From the NCBI GenBank assembly GCA_016200345.1, contig JACQEX010000078.1, forward strand, positions 1-39,745: a stretch of 39,745 nucleotides of DNA, in the 5' to 3' direction. The position numbers and the translations under genes are program-made. Source of the stretch: Nitrospinota bacterium. Lineage in GTDB: Bacteria; Nitrospinota_A; UBA7883; JACRGQ01. The notes beneath the pieces were generated by a model, which was given only the letters and a program-made list of their open reading frames with translations, made no database searches and was not told the DNA's origin. Shown piece by piece: positions 32,888 through 38,770 of this stretch (position 1 is its first letter; each line of letters starts with the position of its first letter).

Positions 32888-33643
32888 CTATCCCTCAATC
32901 GTTATTTCGCCGGCCCTTACGCGCACCGGCCCGTTTGCCGTTTCCACAACCAACGCGCCGTCCTCGTCCAATCCGGCCGCCGTTCCCTCCACCGGCGGCG
33001 AGACGTCCCGTATGGAAACCCTCTCGCCGATGGTGCAGTTAAGTTTAAGCCATTTTCCCCTTATTAGGCCAATGTTTCCGGCGTCGGCCAGCTCCATGTT
33101 CCTCTCCAAGGAATTTAGAATGTGCCCAGCCACGGCCTCTTTAGAAATAGTCATGCCGAGCGTTTTCAAACTCTCCGCCTTTTCCAAAAGTTCGGCGGGG
33201 AAAGATTCCTGCGATACGTTCACCCCGATTCCGATTATCAAGTGTCCCTTCGCGGACTGGGCCAGAATGCCGCCGATTTTTCTCCCCCCGGTTTTTGCCG
33301 TGTAAACGTCGTTGGGGTATTTTACAAAAAATTCCCGCCCGACCGCCGTTGAAAGCCCTTCGGCGACCGCCACGCCGGCTGAGAGCGTGGCAAGGGGCGG
33401 CGGATTGCCCGCATATTTAATGATGACCGTCATGCAAAGCCCCCCGTCGGAAAGCCAGGCTCTTCCAAACCGCCCCTTTCCAGCGGTCTGTTTTTCGGCG
33501 ATTATGGTGGTCCCGTTTTTCACCGGGCCTTTTTTTATAAGGCGCAGGGCCTCGGCGTTTGTGGAGTCCGTCTCGTCAATCAGCAGAAGGTTTCTGCCGA
33601 ATTCGGAGGTGGTCAGCAGTTCGGAAATTTTATTTTCGTCCAT
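32888..33643 (-). CDS. birA: Biotin-[acetyl-CoA-carboxylase] ligase (BirA), without HTH
   Basis: 251 residues from ATG 33643. GKGRFGRAW is the biotinyl-AMP loop, with Lys in place of the usual Arg as second residue. KYPNDV with GGRKIGGIL is the catalytic block. The DNA-binding winged helix of the long BirA form is missing, so it biotinylates acceptor proteins but probably does not repress transcription. It is the first gene of the run birA-coaX. Confidence 0.92.
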   Translation of the reverse strand: MDENKISELLTTSEFGRNLLLIDETDSTNAEALRLIKKGPVKNGTTIIAEKQTAGKGRFGRAWLSDGGLCMTVIIKYAGNPPPLATLSAGVAVAEGLSTAVGREFFVKYPNDVYTAKTGGRKIGGILAQSAKGHLIIGIGVNVSQESFPAELLEKAESLKTLGMTISKEAVAGHILNSLERNMELADAGNIGLIRGKWLKLNCTIGERVSIRDVSPPVEGTAAGLDEDGALVVETANGPVRVRAGEITIEG

Positions 33644-33740
33644 AATTGTCCGCCATGTTACCCCGCTTTTTCCGCGTAATAAAACTTTCCTTTCGCGCAT
33701 ATTCGTGTTTTCCCCCGCCTTTTCAGCGGAATTTAACTTC

Positions 33741-33770
33741 CCTTTCGTGTTTTTTCGTGTTTTTCGCGGT
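33741..33770 (-). repeat. CACGAAA-type dispersed repeat
   Basis: On the minus strand this reads ACCGCGAAAAACACGAAAAA followed by ACACGAAAGG. It is the best single copy next to that at 11881 and lies in the spacer between birA and tRNA-Asn. Confidence 0.78.
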
Positions 33771-33882
33771 TATATTCTTTTCCCGCATTTTTGTTCGGTA
33801 TTGACAGCGGGTGTGTGGATAAGGATAATTGCCTATTCCGCACCGCCCACCGAGCGGCGCGGGCTGTCTTGCATGTTTAAAT

Positions 33883-33958
<76 letters not shown>

Positions 33959-34134
33959 ATTTCAGCCTTGTCCGCCCACAATCCATTTAATCTCGCCCAA
34001 ACCTTGTTCGGCCGTAAGGACTCGAAAGTGAGCGCGCGGCCCGACCGATTAGGGAGGGCAATTTTACCGGACGTAAAATTAGCGGGCGAATCGCGTCTGA
34101 TGGAGCACAAACAGGACGTTTGTGCGAGAGGAGG

Positions 34135-34147
34135 CGAGTCCGTCCCG
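34135..34147 (+). repeat. 13-bp copy of the tRNA-Asn 3' region (possible att remnant)
   Basis: CGAGTCCGTCCCG repeats 33938-33950 inside the T-arm and acceptor side of tRNA-Asn, 197 bases upstream. Integrating elements duplicate the 3' end of tRNA genes in this manner, but 13 bp is short and the copy does not extend to the CCA. Confidence 0.35.
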
Positions 34148-34252
34148 CAATAAATGATCATGCTCTAGAGCCTTCATAGTCAGAGCGCGCATTCCAGCAA
34201 CTTGATATTGTCTGACGAAAACAATCTCCTTTGCGGCGAACCGGCGCCAAAA

Positions 34253-34279
34253 TGTCCAGTTTGTCCAAATTGTCCAATT
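34253..34279 (+). repeat. Three 9-bp tandem units TGTCCANNN
   Basis: TGTCCAGTT, TGTCCAAAT and TGTCCAATT follow each other without gaps. No gene covers them. Confidence 0.75.
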
Positions 34280-34313
34280 TTGTTTTGTTTTTTTTCACTT
34301 TTTTCCCGTGGGT

Positions 34314-34543
34314 ACGCCTTTAAGGGTGTACACCAACACGCCCCCCACAACGCTCCCGGTAGGGACAAAGCCGGAGTTTACTACGTGCCACGACACGGGG
34401 CCATGTACTTTCCCCATCCCTTGGCCCGGTAGCTACACCTTTCAGGGTGTACACAAATTGTCCGGTGGGCACACACTTTAGTGTGTGCAAGAACCCTCTC
34501 CCATTCCCGGCATCCCCTGGGAGCGGACACACGCCTTCGCGTG
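34314..34543. repeat. Cluster of four short hairpins with similar stems
   Basis: TACGCCTTTAAGGGTGTA (34313-34330), TACACCTTTCAGGGTGTA (34434-34451), GCACACACTTTAGTGTGTGC (34469-34488, perfect 8-bp stem) and CACGCCTTCGCGTG (34530-34543) share the form xACxCC-CTTT-loop-GGxGTx. The stems differ by compensated changes, which is a sign of selection for pairing. Confidence 0.6.
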
Positions 34544-34763
34544 GGCCGCCCCCTCTCCCCTTATCACTACCACTAAATTACTCATACACACTTTATACCC
34601 TGTATCCGAGCGGAGGGCTTTTGCGCTTTTGGCCTTATTGACCATTTTTGCGCTTTGGGGCCTTTTGGCGTTTTTTGCGTTTGGTTGCTGAACGGGCTTC
34701 GGAAACGTAAAGTAATAATGCTTAGTCAAACGTCAACGGGCTGACCCCTTCCACTTACGCTCA

Positions 34764-34825
34764 CTCGGTTTCGAGTCCCGCATGCCACGACCGGTTAGCG
34801 CGTCTTTAAAGTAGATTATTTTTTT
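34764..34825 (+). repeat. 62-bp perfect direct repeat, copy 1
   Basis: Begins CTCGGTTTCGAGTCCCGCAT and ends in seven T. It is identical over all 62 bases to 34950-35011, 186 bases further. The first part (GGTTTCGAGTCCCG) looks like a tRNA T-arm end, so the repeat may be an old attachment site. Confidence 0.85.
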
Positions 34826-34949
34826 GGTGCGCCCGGCGGGACTTTGCCTCCTCTCGCGAGCGCATCACGTGCTCGCTCCTGCAGGCGCCACTCGCCGACT
34901 ATTCCGCACATCCGGTGCGGAATGCGTTCGCTCTCGCTCACGCCGTCGG

Positions 34950-35011
34950 CTCGGTTTCGAGTCCCGCATGCCACGACCGGTTAGCGCGTCTTTAAAGTAG
35001 ATTATTTTTTT
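34950..35011 (+). repeat. 62-bp perfect direct repeat, copy 2
   Basis: Identical to copy 1 at 34764-34825. It abuts the 28-bp direct repeat that flanks the nuclease remnant on this side. Confidence 0.85.
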
Positions 35012-35038
35012 AATTTGACTACATTTTGACTACAGTCC
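35011..35038 (+). repeat. 28-bp direct repeat flanking the nuclease remnant, left copy
   Basis: TAATTTGACTACATTTTGAC followed by TACAGTCC. It matches 36029-36056 at 25 of 28 positions. The two copies bracket the YhcG remnant and the palindrome that cut it. Confidence 0.7.
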
Positions 35039-35074
35039 GGTGACCCCTCCCCAGTTGTTTTTTTCAAATTTTAA

Positions 35075-35935
35075 TTATTTTTTCTTTCCCCGGCGCGTTT
35101 TGGGCGTGTGTGCCAGTTCCGTCTCGATTTGTTTTACGGTCGGCAGACTTCCCTTGAGGCTGTTCGGCAGTGATTCGACAAGTTTGGTCACATAACGGGT
35201 AACGCCGACCGGCTTTGCCAAATGTCGCAGGGCGTACTCCGCAATGACCTTGCTGTGAGTCTTGCAAAGAACAATCCCGATGGAGGACTTGTCATCCGGG
35301 TGGCGCAACAGGTCGTCCACCGCCGAAAGATAAAAGTTCATCTTTCCGGCGTATTCTGGTTTGAATTGGCGAGCCTTCAAGTCAATTACGACATAACACC
35401 GCAAGCGCAAATGGTAGAAAAGCAAATCCAAATAAAAATCTTCGCCGTCCACCTCCAGATGAACCTGTTGGCCGACAAATGCGAACCCTGAGCCAAGCTC
35501 AATCAGGAATTTTCGGATATGTTCCATCAATCCCCGTTCAAGTTCTCGTTCAGCGGCATTTTCGCGTAGCGTGAGAAAGTCGAAGTTGTAGGGATCGCGG
35601 ATAAGTTCGTTGGCCAAGTCCGAATGTAGAGGGGGAAGTGTGGCGTTGAAGTTCGTAACGGCTTTGCCTTGGCGGCTATAAAGGTCGGATTCTATCCAAT
35701 GTTGGAGCATTGAGCGTGACCAACCGTTGGCTATGGTTTGCTGGGCATACCAAAGGCGTTCCGCGGGATTTTTACGCTTCTCAATTATGGTGATATTGTG
35801 CCCCCAAGGAATCCCCGAAATAGTTTTGGGCAAATTTATACCGTCTAATTCTCGCACGGGTTGTGCGAGAACTTCCTCAGTCCATGCCAAATGAAATGAC
35901 CGCATTCGCCAAATATTGGCGGAGTGTGGTGGGGG
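35075..35935 (-). pseudogene. DUF1016/YhcG-type PD-(D/E)XK nuclease, 5'-truncated
   Basis: The C-terminal PD-(D/E)XK nuclease domain is intact: FVGQQVHLEVDGEDFYLDLLFYHLRLRCYVVIDLKARQF gives the D...DxK residues. Translation from ATG 35905 yields 276 residues. Codons upstream of this ATG read S-A-N-I-W-R-M, exactly the conserved middle of the N-terminal DUF1016 domain, up to 35935, where a perfect palindrome begins and a stop closes the frame. The first 80-90 residues of the family are missing and are not found further upstream. The gene has thus lost its start by insertion or rearrangement. Confidence 0.82.
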
Positions 35936-35993
35936 TCAGACCTTGACATTTGACATTAGGTGCGCGTTTTGTCAAATGTCAAGGTCTGACCCC
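35932..35993. mobile_element. Perfect 24-bp inverted repeat element (MITE-like)
   Basis: Bases 35932-35955 and 35970-35993 are exact reverse complements (start GGGGTCAGACCTTGAC), with a 14-base loop. The adjacent stretch to 36012 repeats TGACCCCAAATTTT twice. No transposase is near. It sits exactly where the YhcG gene is broken. I judge it a non-autonomous palindromic element. Confidence 0.7.
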
Positions 35994-36028
35994 AAATTTT
36001 GACCCCAAATTTTTCTGCCTAATTCGCT

Positions 36029-36056
36029 TAATTCGACCACATTTTGACTACAGTGC
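36029..36056 (+). repeat. 28-bp direct repeat flanking the nuclease remnant, right copy
   Basis: TAATTCGACCACATTTTGAC followed by TACAGTGC, the partner of 35011-35038. It forms the 5' edge of the small open frame before hsdM. Confidence 0.7.
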
Positions 36057-36220
36057 CTTATGAAAATAGTTATGAGGGAAATTGCCAATTGCGCTCTAAT
36101 CCGAAAGGTCGTTTTGCGAAACGGATGAAAAGGTTGTCCAAGGGGAGCAATTCAAAAAATGACTATGTAAAAGAAATTGTAAAAGGTAGAATACCGCCTA
36201 TGGGGGATGTAGAAAAATAA
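36053..36220 (+). CDS. Small basic protein or remnant upstream of hsdM
   Basis: 55 codons from GTG 36053 (TTG 36044 is also in frame). The frame opens inside the 28-bp direct repeat, so its 5' end may be cut. Product is hydrophilic and basic ([19 protein letters not shown], then [12 protein letters not shown]). The stop TAA overlaps the hsdM ATG (TAATG), so translation may be coupled. It could be a genuine short regulator or the tail of a lost gene. I know no match. Confidence 0.4.
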   Translation: MPYENSYEGNCQLRSNPKGRFAKRMKRLSKGSNSKNDYVKEIVKGRIPPMGDVEK

Positions 36221-37794
36221 TGGCAAAAGAGAACAACAAGTCCGAGTCGTTTGAGGCTACGCTTTTTAAAACAGCGGACAAGCTCCGCAAAAATATGGAC
36301 GCCGCCGAATACAAGCACATCGTTATGGGTCTTATCTTTCTAAAATACATTTCGGATTCGTTCGAGGTGCTTCACGCCAAGCTGATGGAAGGTAAAGGCG
36401 ACCTTAAAGGAGCCGACCCGGAAGACCCTGACGAATATCGGGCGGATAATGTTTTCTTTGTTCCTTCGCTGGCCCGTTGGTCATATCTCCATTCACGCGC
36501 AAAACAGCAGTCCATTGGCAAAGATATTGATGAAGCAATGGAGGCTATAGAAAAAGAGAACCCCACGCTAAAAGGCATTTTGCCCAAGGTTTACGCCCGT
36601 CCCAATTTGGACAAAGCCGCGCTGGGCGGTTTGATTGACCTTATCGGCAATATCGCCATCGGCACGGAAGCGGCGAAGAGCAAAGATATTTTAGGGAGAG
36701 TTTACGAATACTTCCTTGGCGAGTTCGCCAGCGCGGAAGGTAAGAAGGGAGGCCAGTTCTACACCCCAAAATCCATCGTCCGCCTTATGGTTGAGATGAT
36801 AGAGCCGTACAAAGGGCGAGTTTACGATCCGGCCTGTGGAAGCGGCGGCATGTTTATCATGAGCGAAAAGTTCGTGGAGGAGCACAAAGGAAAGCTGGAC
36901 GATATTTCCATTTACGGACAGGAGAGCAACCAGACCACCTACCGCCTTTGCCGGATGAATCTTGCCCTGCATAGCATTGACGGCTCGCAGGTGAAATGGA
37001 ACAACGAAGGCTCTTTTTTGAACGACGCGCACAAAGACCTGAAGGCGGATTTCATTCTCGCCAACCCGCCGTTTAACGACAGCGACTGGAGCGGCGAATT
37101 ATTGCAAACCGACGGACGTTGGAAATACGGTGCGCCATCGGCGGGCAACGCAAATTTTGCTTGGCTCCAGCACATGATTTATCACCTTTCGCCAAAGGGT
37201 GTCATGGCGTGTGTGCTGGCCAACGGTTCGCTTTCCAGCCAGAGTAGCAACGAAGGCGAAATAAGAAAACAGCTTATAGATAACGATTTGGTGGATTGCA
37301 TCGTTGGTCTCCCAAAACAGCTTTTTTACAATACTGGCATTCCCGCGTGTATCTGGTTTATATCTCGCAAACGGTTGGGGAACGGCGACCGCAAACGAAC
37401 GGGCGAAATTCTTTTCATTGACGCAAATGAAACGGGCTACATGACAGACCGTACCCATAGGGCATTTAACGAGGATGATGTCGCACAACTTGCCAGTACT
37501 TATCACAAATGGCGGAGTAAAAACGGCCTGCTTGCGCGCGGCGCGCAGGCAAGCAAGTACAAGGATATTAAAGGATTCTGCAAATCGGCCAGCATGGACG
37601 AAATCCGCAAGCATAATTATGTCCTCACTCCCGGACGCTATGTTGGGATAGAGGAGCAGGAAGACGACGGCATCCCGTTTGAAAAGAAGATGGCGGGATT
37701 CTTGGGGGAACTGAAGGAGCAGATAGCCGCGGAGAAACGGCTGAATAAGGAAATAGAGAAACAGCTTTCCAATATAGGCTTTAAGCTGGAATAA
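36220..37794 (+). CDS. hsdM: Type I restriction-modification DNA methyltransferase subunit HsdM
   Basis: 524 residues. The N-terminal helical HsdM_N domain ([34 protein letters not shown]) is followed by an N6-adenine methyltransferase with SAM motif [12 protein letters not shown] and catalytic NPPF in [12 protein letters not shown]. It methylates adenine in the site chosen by HsdS. A GC-rich hairpin, 37529-37555, lies inside the gene between WRSK and [11 protein letters not shown] and encodes a short peptide at a variable loop. HsdR is not in the window and probably follows hsdS. Confidence 0.95.
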   Translation: MAKENNKSESFEATLFKTADKLRKNMDAAEYKHIVMGLIFLKYISDSFEVLHAKLMEGKGDLKGADPEDPDEYRADNVFFVPSLARWSYLHSRAKQQSIGKDIDEAMEAIEKENPTLKGILPKVYARPNLDKAALGGLIDLIGNIAIGTEAAKSKDILGRVYEYFLGEFASAEGKKGGQFYTPKSIVRLMVEMIEPYKGRVYDPACGSGGMFIMSEKFVEEHKGKLDDISIYGQESNQTTYRLCRMNLALHSIDGSQVKWNNEGSFLNDAHKDLKADFILANPPFNDSDWSGELLQTDGRWKYGAPSAGNANFAWLQHMIYHLSPKGVMACVLANGSLSSQSSNEGEIRKQLIDNDLVDCIVGLPKQLFYNTGIPACIWFISRKRLGNGDRKRTGEILFIDANETGYMTDRTHRAFNEDDVAQLASTYHKWRSKNGLLARGAQASKYKDIKGFCKSASMDEIRKHNYVLTPGRYVGIEEQEDDGIPFEKKMAGFLGELKEQIAAEKRLNKEIEKQLSNIGFKLE

Positions 37795-37796
37795 AT

Positions 37797-38768
37797 ATGA
37801 AAACGCCAACAATTGATCCGGTTCTCATCTACCAAAGCAAATCCGGCGGGATTGAGCTTAAAGGTGACTTTCAGAAGGACACCTTGTGGGCAAGCCAAGC
37901 GCAAATCGCCGATATTTTTGGCGTGGAACGTTCGGTCGTCACCAAACATGTCCGCAATATCCTGAGTGATAAGGAGCTTGACGGGCGTTCAGTATGTGCA
38001 AAATTTGCACATACTGCCGAAGACGGAAAAACGTATCAGGTTCAGTGCTACAATCTGGATGTCATCCTTGCCGTGGGCTACCGCACAAATTCGGCACGAG
38101 CTATTCAATTCCGCCAATGGGCGACCAAAACCCTGCGCCATCACATTGTGGAAGGCTACACCATCAACAAGAAACGGTTGGCAGGCAACTACGATAACTT
38201 TTTACAGGCGGTGGAAAGCGTAAAAAAGCTTTTGCCGTCCGGCGGACAAGTGAAAGCCGAGGATGCTTTGGAATTGGTGAAAATGTTCGCTTCCACTTGG
38301 TTCTCGCTCGACGCATACGACCGGTCTGCCCTGCCCAAAAGCGGAGCCACCACAAAGCGGGTAAAACTTGCTGGGGGCGACTTGGAGATAGCTTTGCGGG
38401 AATTGAAGCATGAACTGATCGCCAAAAAAGAGGCGACCGAGCTTTTCGGTAACGAACGGCAGGCCGGGGGCGTTACCGGCATCGTGGGCAACGTCTTTCA
38501 ATCCTTCGGCGGAAAAGACCTTTATCCCACCGTGGAGGAAAAGGCGGCGCACCTGCTTTACTTCATCGTGAAGAACCATCCGTTTACCGATGGCAACAAG
38601 CGGTCGGGGGCGTTTGCGTTTGTCTGGTTTTTAAGGAAAGCCGGTCTGCTGGATACAGCCCGCCTCACCCCCTCAGCCCTGACCGCTCTTACGCTTTTTG
38701 TGGCGGAGAGTAATCCAAAAGACAAAGACCGGATGATCGGGCTTGTTTTAATGCTTTTGAATAAATAA
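37797..38768 (+). CDS. RhuM-family protein fused to a Fic/Doc domain
   Basis: 323 residues. The N-terminal half is a RhuM domain (LWASQAQIADIFGVERSVVTKHVRNIL, then YNLDVILAVGYRTNSARAIQFRQWAT), with a helix-turn-helix-like start. The C-terminal half has a Fic fold with motif HPFTDGNKRSGAF (261-273). Canonical AMP-transferring Fic has HxFxDGNGRxxR; here the G is K, as in the Doc kinase branch. It is inserted between hsdM and hsdS with 2-base gaps and probably serves as a guard toxin of the R-M operon. A 27-bp near-perfect palindrome lies inside its frame at 37990-38016. Confidence 0.88.
   Translation: MKTPTIDPVLIYQSKSGGIELKGDFQKDTLWASQAQIADIFGVERSVVTKHVRNILSDKELDGRSVCAKFAHTAEDGKTYQVQCYNLDVILAVGYRTNSARAIQFRQWATKTLRHHIVEGYTINKKRLAGNYDNFLQAVESVKKLLPSGGQVKAEDALELVKMFASTWFSLDAYDRSALPKSGATTKRVKLAGGDLEIALRELKHELIAKKEATELFGNERQAGGVTGIVGNVFQSFGGKDLYPTVEEKAAHLLYFIVKNHPFTDGNKRSGAFAFVWFLRKAGLLDTARLTPSALTALTLFVAESNPKDKDRMIGLVLMLLNK
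37990..38016. repeat. 27-bp palindrome inside the RhuM/Fic gene
   Basis: 13-base arms 37990-38002 and 38004-38016 are exact reverse complements around one central A. It encodes the peptide SVCAKFAHT between two conserved RhuM blocks. It could be an operator, a hairpin or an old in-frame insertion. Confidence 0.7.
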
Positions 38769-38770
38769 CC

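Larger units (their letters stand above)
33959..35074. other. Gene-free repeat region downstream of tRNA-Asn
   Basis: About 1.1 kb without a believable gene. In order: a 13-bp copy of the tRNA-Asn 3' region at 34135-34147, a relative of the 16566-16783 repeat unit at 34180-34220, a 9-bp tandem repeat, a cluster of four hairpins, a T-rich tract with 7-base periodicity near 34617-34690, a 62-bp perfect direct repeat, and a 9-bp stem hairpin at 34899-34921. Apparent frames here run through these repeats and lack ribosome-binding sites. Confidence 0.75.

Noticed and set aside
34180-34729. Minus-strand frames with repeated TLKGV and NAKxPQ-type peptides
   Set aside because: The peptides are the translation of DNA hairpins and of the 7-base-periodic tract; no start signals are present.
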